NCBI GenBank assembly: GCA_029204225.1
Contig: CM055097.1
Location: 12,694,721 to 12,758,720, forward strand
DNA: 64,000 bases
Direction: 5' to 3'
Origin: Diphasiastrum complanatum
Lineage: Eukaryota; Streptophyta; Lycopodiopsida; Lycopodiales; Lycopodiaceae
The number at the start of each line of letters is the position of its first letter. The stretch's first letter is position 1. The notes under the pieces were generated by a model. That model was given only the letters and a program-made list of their open reading frames with translations. It did no database searches and was not told the origin of the DNA. The position numbers were made by a program, and so were the translations under genes. This document shows positions 1-13,350 of this stretch, piece after piece.

Positions 1-635
1 TAGGCCTTAATGCCTAGATGTCATTTTGAACCATCAGATGAGCCTCAATTAGATCAATGGCCAAGATGAAGTTCTCAGGGAAAAAACATGGGCCACAGGA
101 TTGAGGATCATCCTTAGATGGACTTTGAAAGGGTCCTAAAGATTTGAAGGGCAAAGGCACCCTTCTTTTCATTAAAAATTCTCAAAGTGAAAAAATTGTT
201 GGGTCCCAAGTTTTTGAAAGGTGAAGTTTCTTCACACTAAAGAAACAGTTCAAAAACCCAAATTGCCCTTATTGTCACCTCCTTTAGCCTATTTTGGCCA
301 AACGAAAGGCGATAGCCTCCAAACAAAGGGCACCCTGATTGTACCTTCAAAAGCTGTAATTTCTTTAACCACATTAACTTGATCTCCTCGTATGACTAAA
401 TTCAAAAAATAATTCTAGATTCAATCTCCTTTCAGATTCAGCCCATTAAAGCATTCCTTATCCTCTACTTATATGATGAGGTTTTCTTATTTCCAACAGT
501 GTTCACTCTTTGCACTAAAATTAACCTAAAATTCCCTTCTAAAATACCCTTCTAAAATAACAGCTTGCCAAGAAATTATGCACTACAATGCTCCATAACT
601 AGTTGGCTACATAGCCTCCATGACTAGTTGGCTGC
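1..635. other. No feature recognised
   Basis: AT-rich sequence without a convincing ORF or repeat. Confidence 0.4.
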
Positions 636-980
636 TCATATCAGCACGTATGTGGCTGACCTAATGTCCTTGATGTTGAGGGTGATCATGGCAAATGCTT
701 TGCCATCTCTCAGTCCCCACTTGGTGATGACAACTGCATTACCTTCTGGTTTGAGCTCTGTGTCATCAACTATGTCCCACAGTTCTTTGGCTAGAAGTAT
801 CCCTTCATCTTGACTTCCAGAGATGGTAGTTATCTCCATCGAGTTTGTCAATGAGAGTTGAACTAGATGATGTATCCCTTCTGGTTGAACGAGTTTGTTG
901 GTAGAAACAAGGATTGTCGGAATATTGTTGGTTGTGCGTTTGGTAGCAAGACGTCTTGGTAGAAACAAGACTGATAATCC
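636..980 (-). pseudogene. Ty1/copia gag fragment
   Basis: Read on the minus strand this gives LLAKELWDIVDDTELKPEGN, then ITKWGLRDGKAFAMITLNIK. This is the pattern of the N-terminal copia gag domain (LWxhV....p.....W..kDxkAxxxIxxxIxD). It stops where gag normally continues with the AKExWxxL helix, so it is a short remnant. The flanks to about 1500 show nothing else. It is not continuous with the pol scrap at 2.2-2.7 kb, whose relative order is wrong for one minus-strand element. Confidence 0.55.
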
Positions 981-1494
981 ATAATAGAAATGCAGATTAC
1001 TTAAAATGCCCATTTTCATACCATGTCGTAAAATCGCATGTGTGGGCATGAGTGGCAACGGAAGCTTGAGGATTGGAGCGCGGTGTGTAGGAACGGAAAC
1101 GCAACAGTTAGCAGCAGAATTATTCAAGTAGAAGAATTCATACAGAATGCGCAAATGAACGACGCAATAGTGAGACAAAACTGCACTCTGATAAATACCA
1201 ACAGTGAGTACAATAGCTTGAAGTAATAACTTCAGCTTGTTGAGCGTGATAACGCTGGCTATAAATAAAACTCTAATTGAAAGAGAAATTTAATTAATTC
1301 AATTCCAAACTTAACACTTACATAGTTTGAATCAGCTAATATATAGATTTACAAGTGTCGAGAAACAAAATATCTTACAAGCCTTTAATGCTATTTATTT
1401 GCATATGTACAGAGTTGGTAACCGCCAACCACCTTTGGGATATTTGGTTGTCCAACTATTTTAGGGTTGCTGATAAGGTCAGCCAATGTAGCAA

Positions 1495-1830
1495 AACGCG
1501 AAAAACTCGAAGGTGCCCTTAGACTGAAGGTATGCAACTCCTGAAGTTGCCCTTACACTAAAGGTATGTAAATCCCTAAGGCGTCCTTAGATTCAAGGCA
1601 GCGAAGAAGGCGAAACAGCCAAAAAGTGCTTTGCATTGAAGGCAGTGAAGAAGGCGAAGGTGCCTTAGATTTTAAAGGCAGCGAAAAAGGCAAAAAAGAC
1701 GAAGGTGCCTAAAAATGATTTCTAAGGCATTCTGGTCACTTTGCCAATGTGTCGCATTTTTTGCTAAGGAGCGAAAAGGGCGAAGGTGCCTAAAAATTGT
1801 TTTAAGGTAAAAGAAGAAAAATGTGAAGGT
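1495..1830. repeat. Array of AAGGC/GCCTT words
   Basis: Irregular copies of AAGGCAGCGAAGAAGGCGAA and GAAGGTGCC(CT)TAGA alternate, with many AAGGC and GCCTT words in both orientations. It resembles the terminal arrays of the other small elements in this window, but I could not find ends or a target duplication. Confidence 0.45.
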
Positions 1831-2225
1831 CCGAAAATATGAAGTCGGCCTTTGGTCTTTCAGGATGCTCATTGCTTGAATGATTTGTTTAAGGTTGAGC
1901 ATTAAAAAATTTAACATCATTTCCATCAAGTTTGAAGCTATTTTGACTTCTACAAACCAAGAAATCTTCTAGGGAGTTGGGACCTTGCATGACTAAATGC
2001 ACAGGTAGTTCTAGGCTCTATATAAGGAGGCCAAACTCACCCTACTACCGGACCTTGTGGTTGATTCAGGCTCTCACTCTACTTTCATGCTGAATATTCC
2101 TTGGCTTGGGGGTGAAGCTTCTAGAGTTTGATTGGTTGCTTTTACATGGATGGGTGGTTTCTCCATAGTGTGTTTTCCATTGTGTTTGTCTTGTAAGCAG
2201 CATCTTGAGGAGCTTTCCCTTATAG

Positions 2226-2744
2226 TACTAGTCATGGACATAACAATTATACTCATCTAGCATAGCTTGGTACCATTCTTTTGAACTCAAAGCATCGTTT
2301 TACATTTGAAGGCTCATCAAAACTTGACATAAGAGCAAAAGAAGTAGATGGATTACCCTCGGCTTGCTTCCCCTTGCCTTGATATGTGAGCCTTGTTGGC
2401 TCCACTCTTACCCTTGATGATCTTCTACGTGTGGTAAGTTGACTTGGTTCATGCTCCTCTTCAAAATCAAGATCACTTTGATTCTCAGTCACTATCCTCT
2501 TGATGTTTGAGATGGTTGAGCCATCATCAAGTTTGTGCACCTTGTCTTCATTAAAGATTACATCTCTAGACACCACAAACTTATCCAAGGATGGAAGATA
2601 TACCTTGTATCCCTTACTTGTGTTGCCATATCCAAGCATGATCCCCCTTGTTGATGATGGATCTTCCTTTGTCCTTGTCTCCAAAGGTTCATGCACATAA
2701 AACATTTTCAACGAAATACAATAATGACTATGGAGAACATTCAT
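2226..2744 (-). pseudogene. Ty1/copia pol fragment (integrase end to RT start)
   Basis: The frame contains GYGNTSKGYKVYLPSLDKFV followed by VSRDVIFNED, the conserved segment after the copia integrase core, then the low-complexity linker. Just past it, a frameshift near 2286 moves the RT start (KEWYQAMLDEYN) into another frame. No RT catalytic motif follows. The element is dead and truncated on both sides. Confidence 0.8.
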
Positions 2745-3427
2745 AACACTAATCCCTAAGCAAGAAACAATAAAAAACGACAGAAACCACCTACTTGGAC
2801 TGGGGTCTAAAAACTCACCCTACTCCACTTTCAAATTTCAATTTTCAGTTACCAAAAATCTCTCCTCTCTTGTATTCAGTCATTGTGGCTTGGGGGTGAA
2901 GCTGTTGATAATTGATCATTAGTTTCTCTTCGATTAGGTGGTTTGGTTCCTCAACTATCCTTTTGTTTTGTAGTAGGTTCTTCAAGATCTACAGAAGGCT
3001 ATCTTTACATTGGTATAAAAGCTTGGGCTTGCATCAACAAAAGGTGGAGATGTTTTTTTGTCTTTTGTAGCTTTTTTATAGTATCTCTTTGTTTTTTTCT
3101 TCCGGGTGGTGAAATTGGCCTATATAGGTGTCACTCACCATGCACTGCTCCACAAGATCTAATCAGAGTGTCTGGGCCCCCACAAGCTTATTAATTACAT
3201 TTCTGGCCTAAATTGAAATGTATTTAATATCGTACACTACTGGAGTGTCGAATACGTACGTCAAGGATTGCTTTGAATCCTCAATACAAGACATGGCTAT
3301 AACAAGTAGACTGGCATATTTGGTCTTAGTGCATTTATGACTTCGTTTTCACTTTTTCTTACAGGTGAAACACAATGCTAGTTGACATACCATGTCAATT
3401 TTCGCTTTTAATCATATGATGTTTTTG
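2745..3427. other. No clear feature
   Basis: About 2885-2905 shares GGCTTGGGGGTGAAGCT with 2097-2120, perhaps old LTR remains. A PBS-like GGTATAAAAGC lies near 3010. Neither is enough to call an element. Confidence 0.25.
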
Positions 3428-4230
3428 TTAGATTTGGCATTTGTTTTTGAAGTCACTATCGATGCTATTGAAAATGGTTGATTTTCTCTTGCCAATTAAA
3501 TGTTTCACCTTGTTTATAGCTCCCCACTTTTGAGATTTATTGAGATACTTTTGTTCTAACAATAGCGTTGTGTGCATAATAGCCTCATCTGATGTTGTAC
3601 AAAAATGAAATCCAACATCAATTCCAATATCTAGTTGCAAAGCCTGTATATATTGTTGCTAGTGGGTTCTCTCATTGAATTCAAACTTATGTAGCAGTCT
3701 CTACTTGTCGCATCTCTATCTATTGTTTGAAATACAATTTCTCAGGCTTTAAGTAGGCTCAAAAATATTGCTCTTTGAAGACAAGCTAATTAGTTCAAAC
3801 ATTATCTTTAATGAAAGTAAATTGTCTTCATATACACAACCATCATTGCTTCAAAATGAATAGTAACAAAATTAATTTTTGTTGTATTTAGTTGATCAAA
3901 AAACATAAAATATTTATCTAATTGACCTAACCATTTCTCAATATCATCAAATTTGAAATCTTTATTACACTTATTAATATGAATTTTGTTTGTACAATCG
4001 TAAAATTCATCAAATTTTCAAGGCTAGTATTGAAACTTTTGACCTGCTTGTTGGCTTGTAGAAGGCATATTATCGATTTGATCATTTAAAATTTGCAATC
4101 CTGAATTATAATATTGGTTATTTTTTTCGTTGCCACTCATGACCCATTTCAGAAAGTTTTAGCTTCATTTCTCCTACCTATAAATGATTTTTTTGGATTG
4201 CATTGCCTTCATCACTAAAATTGGTTCCAT
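3428..4230 (-). pseudogene. Degenerate Ty3/gypsy gag
   Basis: Minus-strand frames broken by stops and shifts give KFDDIEKWLGQLDKYFMFFD then TKINFVTIHFEA. This is the capsid pattern (W..qhE.YF......kh..A...h.G.A), preceded by a helical segment (VGEMKLKLSEMGHEW) and followed by an open 70-codon stretch (LLLEQKYLNKSQKW). Nothing downstream (pol) is kept nearby. Confidence 0.45.
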
Positions 4231-6195
4231 TTGTTCCGCATTCCTACCACGTTACTTATGGTTGGCAACATTGGCTGGGTAGGTAAAGATGGGCTTCCTT
4301 GATACTTGGGCACTTCATTTTCCTTCAAAGTTATTGTGGTTATAAGTTGTCATTGCAAACTAGCATGTCTCAAGTTCCTCGCATGCTATTTTATCTTCCA
4401 CTCATGCCATAGTCTTCTCTTTGTTGCTCAATCTATGTTTTGTTGTTGCACTCTCAAGTGGTACAAATTGTTCATTAGAAGGGTCGATATTAATCTCTAA
4501 AGCTAATTTCTTACCATGTTCTTAATTTTCTCCCTCAAAAACCTCAATGTTCGAATGTTTTATAGAGTGAAACATGTGCTCGTTAAAAATTGATCCTTGC
4601 TAGTATTCATTACAAGAGCATTCTTTTTTTTTACTCTTCACACACGTGGCAACGAATGGTGAATAGGGATGAAAGAATTTTTTTTTTAAAATTAAATTTA
4701 TCATTTTATATCAAAAAATTTAAGACAATGATACTCGTGCCAATGGTGGGTGGCACAGGGAGAGAGCATTTTAATCATTATTTTTCATACAATATAGCTA
4801 AGGCAATGAATATTTGAGGAGGGCAATTATTGGGTTACCAATATTCAAGGGAAGCAATCTACAAAAATTACTCATTTTTTGAGTATTTGAAATTGAATGC
4901 AATGTCAAAGCATCACTTGTGTTCAACGTTTGGATGATCGAGTAAGATTGATTGTGTTTATGTTGGTTTTGCAGTACTATGCACTATGTGATACACGTAG
5001 CCAAGTTAACCACTTCATAGATGTGGTTAACAAGAGATTATTCCTAAATGTTTATCGCTCATCTTGCAAAATACTAGATCAAAGTGATTTTTGAAACAAT
5101 ATCCTTCAACAATTTAGTTTTTTTCACAAATTGAGTAAGGCACAATCTATAGTTTTCATCATAATAAACTTGTGGAACTTGCATAAATATATTCGCAAAA
5201 TATGAAGTCCCCTATGAAATTCAATTAAAAAAGAGATTTAAAGAAAACCTACAACAGTTGCCAATGTAGCATGTAAACCTTTCAGCACATGTTCTTCAAT
5301 AGCCTTAGAAGAATGTATGGCTAGACACCACAAAATCATTTAAGAAGACATTCATGTAAGGTTCAAGCCCCATCACCATGAAACATGTATTCCTCCTGAA
5401 CCATGTGATCATTGTTGATGTTGAAATAATGCAACTATGGAACATGGTGGATAAACTACTCTGGAATACCCTAATAAAGAGAGAGGTGAAAGAATATAGA
5501 CCAGCACGAGCACAAGTTGATAACTATTCCATTCTAATAGCAACAAAAAGATAGCATAAATTAGTTTCTAGAAATAGGCTTCATGAGTTCCAAAACTTCA
5601 GTTATAGAACTCAAGACTCTTGTGTTAATGTTCTTGCAATCTATCAATACTTCCATCTTTTTTTCTTCAAGGGTAAAATCAGATTACCACCAATGAAACA
5701 CCATGAAAGAGATAAGTGGGGCTGTCTGCAACTTCTAAAGCTTGATAGAATGGAAGCTATATTGTATCAAATATTTTGGCCTGATGGCTATAGAATCACA
5801 TTATATGTTATTGATGGCTATAGATCCATATTAGAAAGAGTTTTTTCAAAGCATTAATACTGCACTTTTTTAGTCTACAAGAAATACTCACATCAACTTT
5901 TGGACTATACATATGTTTGTAGCAATCTAACTGCTTTACATCGATCGATTTTAGCAAATGGTGTATAAAATTCTATTGTCCGGATAAGTTAATGCACTAT
6001 AACATGACAATCATCGATTCAAGTTCCATGCTGCTATGCTTACTAATTTAATATATTTGATAATTGTGATGAGTCTTTAATATCTGCAAAATACATTTAA
6101 CCTTAATCTGAAGCTACATGATATGCTGCTTGCCTATCTGGTCAATTTATAGAACAGAAATATGAACACACAAATAAACAAAAAAGATCAGTCTA
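4231..6195. other. No feature recognised
   Basis: AT-rich sequence with short open frames only; no splice-linked exons, RNA genes or repeat ends recognised. Confidence 0.4.
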
Positions 6196-6203
6196 GTGTC
6201 AAT

Positions 6204-6888
6204 CTTAGAAGCCCATCCCGAGCAAAAAGGGTCGGAACGTTCCGGAACATACGGGGTCGGAACGAGTTAATTTAAATTTAAAAAAATTTGATATACAACC
6301 CTGCTGGCCCGCGACTTCTGCATTTCACAGATAGCGAGCAAGGTAGCGAGCAGGGAAAGTAAGGTTGTTAGATAGATGCACTGCTGGCCCGTGATCGTTA
6401 ACGGGCAACTAAGGAGTGTTCATAATTAACAGACAACTAATCGTTTTGCAGTTGACAGCAAGCTTGTGAGTGTGTGTTCATAATTAACGGGCAACTAATT
6501 TCACAACAGCTGATCGTTTTGTCGCTGTATTGCTGCGGATGGATTTTTCCACCAAAAAGCCGGATGCGAGAACAGGATTTTTGAGGAAGTTCTGGAGCTG
6601 CTTAACTACGCAGCAGAGAGCATGATCGAAGGCGCCTTAAAACATCAATCAAAAATAGCTAGACATCATAAACGGACCATAAACTTAATATTTAGCATAA
6701 ACGTAAACATTTGAATACCGACCAGTTGAAGATGCTCCACCGTAATTTGATCAACCAATATATGCTCAAAGCTGGGTCGGAACGGACCCTTTGTAAATAT
6801 TTACGTTTTTCTTTTTTTAATTTTTTTGCCCACGTTCCGAAACGGAACACGTTCCAGAATGCGTTCCGTTCCGGAACGGGTAACTAAG
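6204..6888. mobile_element. Non-autonomous hAT-type element, 685 bp
   Basis: Flanked by the exact 8-bp direct repeat GTGTCAAT (6196-6203 and 6889-6896). The ends are imperfect inverted repeats: CTTAGAAGCCCATCCCGAG at left, CTTAGTTACCCGTTCCGGA read inward from the right. Inside each end are clustered GGAAC/GTTCC words (for example GGAACGTTCCGGAAC). There is no transposase ORF. Internally CTGCTGGCCCG and GTTCATAATTAAC segments are repeated. An 8-bp duplication with short TIRs and subterminal word arrays is the hAT pattern. Confidence 0.8.
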
Positions 6889-7258
6889 GTGTCAATAGTG
6901 TCGAAGAAAAGACTACATGACTTGCCCGTGTTGCAAAAGAAACCCCAGCCTAGACTGCTAGGGAAGATTGATGTTTTTCATTGGATATAGCTGAGCGTTA
7001 TTCTGTATTCCAAATTCCATCTTTGCATAAATGGAATAGTGACATCAACTTTCTAGACAAAAAACTGCAATGAAATTCCTACCGTTCCAATGAGGTGATC
7101 TATTCAGATCTAACCCCAAAAAGCTGTACATACGCAGCAGCAATTCGTTTGCTCTATTGCATGCTTCTTCTATGAAAGAAAGCCTTGTAAAAACTTCAAA
7201 AAGCTTAATAAGCTTGTTCTCTGTATGCCCACCTCTACCTCTCCAATAAGGGGCCTAC
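6889..7258 (-). other. 3' flank / probable 3' UTR of the host gene
   Basis: The stretch after the stop codon has no ORF or repeat. I see no AATAAA in the transcribed sense before the hAT-type element at 6888, so the poly(A) site may use a variant signal or lie beyond the insertion. Confidence 0.35.
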
Positions 7259-7381
7259 TTATAGTTCCTCTTCATCGCCTTGTATGCTATCATTACATTG
7301 GGAGCTGTTTTTTCTAATTTTGATACAATGTGGAGAAACTTCCACCCAGTCTACTCCTTTCTTATCTAGGTAGCTAACAAC
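7259..7381 (-). CDS. Exon I, Smr C-terminus and stop codon
   Basis: Acceptor GTGTGCAG|GT starts phase 0. It encodes [20 protein letters not shown], then a basic and acidic tail ending GDEEEL and TAA at 7259-7261. The sequence fits the last helix and strand of Smr domains (VxxxLxxxGhxW....GxxxIxh). Confidence 0.83.
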   Translation of the reverse strand, partial: VVSYLDKKGVDWVEVSPHCIKIRKNSSQCNDSIQGDEEEL

Positions 7382-10300
7382 CTGCACACACAAAAAAACA
7401 GCATGTGAGCTAATGGACACATACATAAACCCTTGTTATCCTTCAAACAATAATACAAATCAAGAAAAATAAAACTTATCACAACAGTCGAGGACAAAAG
7501 AGATCTTGTTGGGTCAAACATCCTCATTTCTGGAACACGTCATGTAGTTGTTAATTATTGCAATACTAATGGTACAAATCAATGGTAGATCAAAGGATGA
7601 TGACACTTGGGAAAGCTTGGAAAAATGACAAAGAAATGTCATGATTTACTCAGGAAAACAGTTGCACAAATCGGCAATTCGAATTGGTAACCTGTTCGAA
7701 TCGGCTGACTGGTAAAAGAAAGGCCCGAATAGGCCCGCAAAACCTCGTGCGCCCTACCAAAAGACCCATGGCCCTAACTAGAGATCAAAGGTAAAAGTGC
7801 ACATGACATCATAACAAATGAGATTAACTTGATTAACTCACGCAGAGGGGTCCTATAGAGCTAATAAGACTTAGATTATATTTATAATGTTATGATTACA
7901 TGTCCATAACTCCCCCTTGTAAGAAAATATAGTCTTCCATGTCGGAGACAACTGTAAGGAAGATGCTAGAAATTACACATGGCATAAAGATCACAAAACA
8001 GAATGCACATGCTAAAGAAAATATTGCAGTTTGTTGATGTTGATAAAATGAATGCATAAATGCAAGGATGTTAAGAAAGCATTTCAGAAAAAATACTTGT
8101 TGAAGTAGATGCCACGATAGAAATGGCATGAAGCGGTGCATATGAGGAACAAGAATGGCATTTACGACTCGACAGAAGTACTCGCCCCCTCTATAGGAGG
8201 AAACGGCCTCATCTTCTATATGTGCTCTACACACATTCATAAATCTCTGAAAACAGCCTAAACATATCTTCATCATCATCTTCTCTTGCTTTAATAAAAG
8301 AAAGACATACTTGAGGTCTCCCATTTTTATAACTTCTTTCAATTTTGGATGATTGAGATGCACTTTACTACTCATATCATTAAATGGTATTTTTTTTTCC
8401 ATTGTAATTGTATTTTGATTTTCTGTTGTATTGATTGGTTCATTGTTGCACCATCTAGAACCTCTGCTATGACAGGAATCTGTACTGCATCTAAATCTGT
8501 AAGACCTTGAGTTAGGAATGTCTAATCAGAAGTACAGTGCTATGACAACAAAGAATAAGAAGATTTATACATTATCTTAGCAAAATCTTCATGACAGAAA
8601 AAAAAAATATTCTAATATTTGACACTGGCAAGATCTTGTGATCAAAAACTCCCAAGGACGAATTTGAAACTATTATGAACCCATTTGAAGATAAAGAAAA
8701 TTAAGATCCACTAGAATTTGCAGTAAAGAAGACCAAATATTCCCAATTTGACCAAAATTTGACTTCGAGATAAATTCACTTCTAGCAAATCAAAAAGGAT
8801 AGAAAATGCATCTCAAGGCTTGTAGTACAAAATCAGACGTGTAGTTGCACAGGAATAGAAAAGTGTTGGTCATATAATGTAAAAGTACCCCCTTTGACTA
8901 GAAAGGCCTCGGCAATAAGTCTTCGTGTAAAACTCTGTTTAACATGAAGTTGGATGGTTGTGGTGTAGCTCCCTCACATATGTAACAATCTGCAGCTTTT
9001 AACGCCAAAAAAACACAAAAAAGATGACTTTGTCCAAATCTGAAAATCAGAGTTTTTGAGATTAGAATTTTTTAGAAAACGGCCAGTGAAAAGTAATGTC
9101 TCCATGAGCTTGATGCAAGGAATCCAATGCAGCCGACAAAGGCGGATTCTAACGTCGTGAGAAGGTCATTAATGGCAGAGAGTGTAGAAAAGTTTTCCAT
9201 TCTTGAGCAAAAAAGGTGGTTAGAAGAGAAAACGGCCACAAGAGAAAATATACTCGATTGAGAAAATACAACTAGAGAGAAATTTTGCTAAGAGAAAATC
9301 AGCAAGAGAACAAAAATAGCTACAAAGAGAATTTGCCAGAGTGAGAATTAAAGGAAGCCCAGCAAAGTGCTCTGAGACCAAATTTTGAGCACAATCACAA
9401 ATATGGCATCAAATGAAGCATGAATAACTAAGATAGCAATCTCCCATGAAGAATGTTTAATGATGTCACATATAATCAATGGCTAAAGCCCTACAAGCAA
9501 TAGCAATGAGTTCTCCCACAAAAAGCTCAAGCAATACCAATATTAAAGCTATCCCATTGATCCTTATTTATATACTTCTAAGGAACTATAAAGAAACCTT
9601 CCAAAAAACCCTAATGCATAAATTGAATAGTGAAGGAGGCAGCACTTTTAGAGGGCAATAGTGCACCCAACTACTAGGTTCCCTTGACAATGTATGTCCT
9701 GAACATGGTCACACCTGGCTCACACCATGAGAAAAGTAACCCGACACAAGGTCCTTGTGTGACACACAATGTTTCTGATTGTGCATGAGAACTTGCCTCA
9801 TCATCCTCCTCTTCACTCACATCTTGGTCCATTTGTTGATGTTGCAAAGCTACAAAAATAAGCCATCCCATCCCGTACTGTAAAGGGTCACAATTCCTTC
9901 AATAGTGCCTTTGCTTTTTCTGATGATGATGGTAAATTAGGTGGCCTTAGCAATTCAAGTGACAGTGGAGCTTTTCCTTTGATTCCAGACTCTGCTAGTC
10001 TCTCCACTTCATGTCTTGATTTATTCCCTTTTTGCCCTTGTTCTGGACTACTCTTGATTCACTGTAAGGGTTGCTCCAGTATATTCTCTATCAACAATTT
10101 GTCATCGTGTACTTGAAAACTTAACCCAATTTTGGGTATGTTATTCATCAGCATATTATCATCCAGATATTTTGTTGTCATTGGTACCATTTGGCCCGTT
10201 TTATATAGCTGATATTTATTTACAATTGCCACAGCTACAAAATGCAGAATTCCAAAGTTCACAATTCCTAACAGCATAAGATTTACTTTGGTATTCTTAT

Positions 10301-13276
10301 TAATGCATTCAAAATGTTTGTCCTTCAATCTAGGTTCAATTCTATGAACAAACTGCAAAGCAAACACAATTATACTGTCTACAACATATTCAATAGTAGA
10401 AAGTTTTTCCAGCCTTTTCCCCTTGCAAAATGGCCCAGGCCAATAGGCCAGAGTCTTTTGATGATACTGATTTCTGCAACTTGTAAAATTTTGAGCTAGT
10501 TCACATCCTGTCCTATTCTCCTCGCATATAGCCATAATCCTGTAAAGAATAGATACTTCATATTCCAGGCATGCTCTGTGTTGATTCAGATTTCTAGTTG
10601 AGAACACAAATGTGAGTGTGTTGTGGAAAGCCTGAACTGACAAATGGGCAGTGCAAAAGTCAACTGGTCTTGAAAGCTATATTTTCTGCATATATGTGTG
10701 TAATATACACCTCATAGATAGAGTACTTATGATAAAGGTAGTTTCTTACGAATAAAGCAACGCATGTCCACTAAAACTGTATGCTAAGATGAGCTATAAT
10801 TGAGGCTTGTCCACCCAAGAACCGTCAAGGTCTTGTACGCATAAACTAGTGACAAAGGGGTATTGACTAAGATATAACAAGGGTTAGCAAACTAGCAATA
10901 GTTTGACAAGATCTCTTCAAGGCTTTAGCAAAGCAGAGGAATATCACAGAATCCTATAGATCAAGAGATTCTTGTAGCAGATAGGGTCTTCTGATCAGTA
11001 CCTTCAAAGTTGGAGCAATTACCAATAGGGAAGTACACCAAGATATCTCCTAGGTATTATGGATCGTCGTAGATCATAAGGGAGTCAATGATGTGAATTC
11101 CTAGTTGGAAGTATCAAAGAGAAGCTGAATATTTTCAATATTTTATTACCGTAGTAGTAACTTAGTTTCAAGCTTGATAACACTAGGAAGAACAGGGTAC
11201 ATCAAACCATAGACCTAAGCAGGTATTGGAAGGCAGGCAAAATTCATTGTGGAATCACAGAATCTGAGGATGTTCCAAGGCAATTCAAGGATTCTTCAGC
11301 ATTACTTGTTCCAGAAGTAACAGTACCTTTATCTCTTGAACGGCCCTTGCAGCAATTTCAAGTGTTGTTCTCTGTGGGCGGCATAACTTGAAAAGAGAAA
11401 CATGAATACAAAGCATCAACTAATGAGGTCGAGGGTCTTACAACTGATTCCAGCTTGGACCGACCACCTTCAGAATGCAATCCTTGTTGATCGGTGACTA
11501 AAGTAAGAGTTTTAATGGCTGTGAATGAATGCAACCAACCTTCACATTAGCAACAGATGTTATGAAATTTAGTCATGGCATTGAAATAAGATCTACAGAC
11601 AGCTTCATGGTCAAAACATGTCGATTTCATATGAGTTAAGAATCTTCATGAAGTCGTTCTACTAAAAACACGTCATAGAGTATTGAAAGGTACAAGCATT
11701 ATGACCAGCATAGTAGCATGTATGAACATGAGCAAAAAAATAGGAAGTCAAGTGTCCAAACACCCACCACATATGAGGTGGCATTGCATAGAAAGACATA
11801 AATTAGCTACCCTGAAGCTCAAAACCAATACTCTGATCAATGACTCAGTGTTTGAACTTTTTTCAACAAACATACTACTTGGTGGAAAATCATGACCCAG
11901 TGTGAACCATATAGAGTTGTACAAATGTTGGATCTATCTATGCACCACATTTCTTTGCTGTACAAAACTATAGCTGATTCTCTCTCTCACTATCCCTTTA
12001 TCAAACAAACACAAAGAGTACATCACGCACAAGATGTGAAACAAACAGGATTTCACAAGGGCTATTCTACAGTAGATCATTTGCTACGCCACGAGTTATA
12101 TTGAAAGAGAGTGAGAAAATCAGAAAAGCCTTTCTTCTTACAACCAATTAATTGAAGGGACTAATTGTTCAAAATATTTTTAGGGTTTGAGATGCCCAAG
12201 CCCATAGTTGGCAATTTTGCTATTAGAGTTTGTCCATAATGTGTGTAAAAGAGAAGTTCAAGCAAAAAGAACAGATCAACTCTTAAGAGTTTGTCCATAA
12301 TGTGTGTAAAAGAGAAGTTCAAGCAAAAAGAACAGATCAACTCTTAATGGATCGGAGTGAGCCAAAGCTCATTGAACGAGAAGCTTGAGAGCTCTCGGAT
12401 AGTGTTTTTGCATGTCACATGCAGTGATTAAAGACATATTGCCGAAAGCGCTATTTTCAAGCAATTAACCGTCTGAACAACTCTGTGCATCTTGTTCTTG
12501 CAAACCAAGGCACATTTGCAAGGAACAACTCCATGCTTGGGGCTAGATTAGTAGGGCGCACAAAGTTCTATGTGCAAGGATTCTTGCATAGGATAATACT
12601 GCATTCGAGTGTCCTATAATGTACAATTTTCTAATTGACTTGGATTACTTTTGCCATTCAAGATTCTATTGTGTTGAAAAGTTAGATGTGAGTCTTGTTG
12701 TGTCTAGATGGCCTACCCTCATGTCGGTAGCTTTACATGACTACTAGAACATCATCTACTTATCTAATAGTTTGATTAGTATTCAGGGTGTTGTTTTTGC
12801 ACCTATTTTAATATAATGTTGCTAGGGCGTGATGCATGCAATCATGCATGGCTATGCATAAGCCTTTATTTGCCTTGCATATATTGATTATCTTGTGCTA
12901 TTTGCACGCATCTATGGTTGGGTGTTTAAGGGTTACATCATTTTGAAAAAGGAAAAAAGAAAAAAGAAATAAATTGGGTATTTTGTAATTATCCACCCAT
13001 GGTTGCATTGTTATAGTGTCTAACAAGAGTTCCAAGATTATTTACAAACCGAATGGTGATCTATGCACAATTTTCTTAGTTAAAAAGATAAATTCGTACT
13101 TTGAAGCTACATGACTAAAGCTCACATACATAGAAAAGCTTTATTTCGGTCACCAATAGATGGATAACTTCATGCAGCTTCACTTGTTTATATTATCATT
13201 TTGTGTAAAGTGTATTGTTAGTCAAACACATTTTGATTGGTCCCATGGACCAGGAATCTTAGCGTTCAAAAATAAA

Positions 13277-13350
<74 letters not shown>

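Larger units (their letters stand above)
7382..11441 (-). other. Intron H/I (4.1 kb)
   Basis: Bounded by CAGTT|GTAAGA and GTGTGCAG|GT. It contains AT-rich sequence, a weak LTR-like segment near 9.4-9.66 kb, and an unassigned 194-codon ORF at 10059-10643. Nothing else is recognised. Confidence 0.75.

Noticed and set aside
1038-1226. 62-codon plus-strand frame
   Set aside because: Overlaps no recognised motif and has no conserved features.
636-2744. One continuous copia element on the minus strand
   Set aside because: The gag scrap lies downstream of the pol scrap in that orientation, so they cannot be one uninverted element.
6204-6888. CRISPR-like palindromic repeats
   Set aside because: Words are irregularly spaced, lack uniform spacers and belong to the terminal arrays of a plant transposon.
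11320-11400. Exon-like [18 protein letters not shown] between an AG and GTACTG on the minus strand
   Set aside because: Exons H and I join in frame without it, and its insertion adds nothing to the Smr domain; an alternative exon cannot be excluded.
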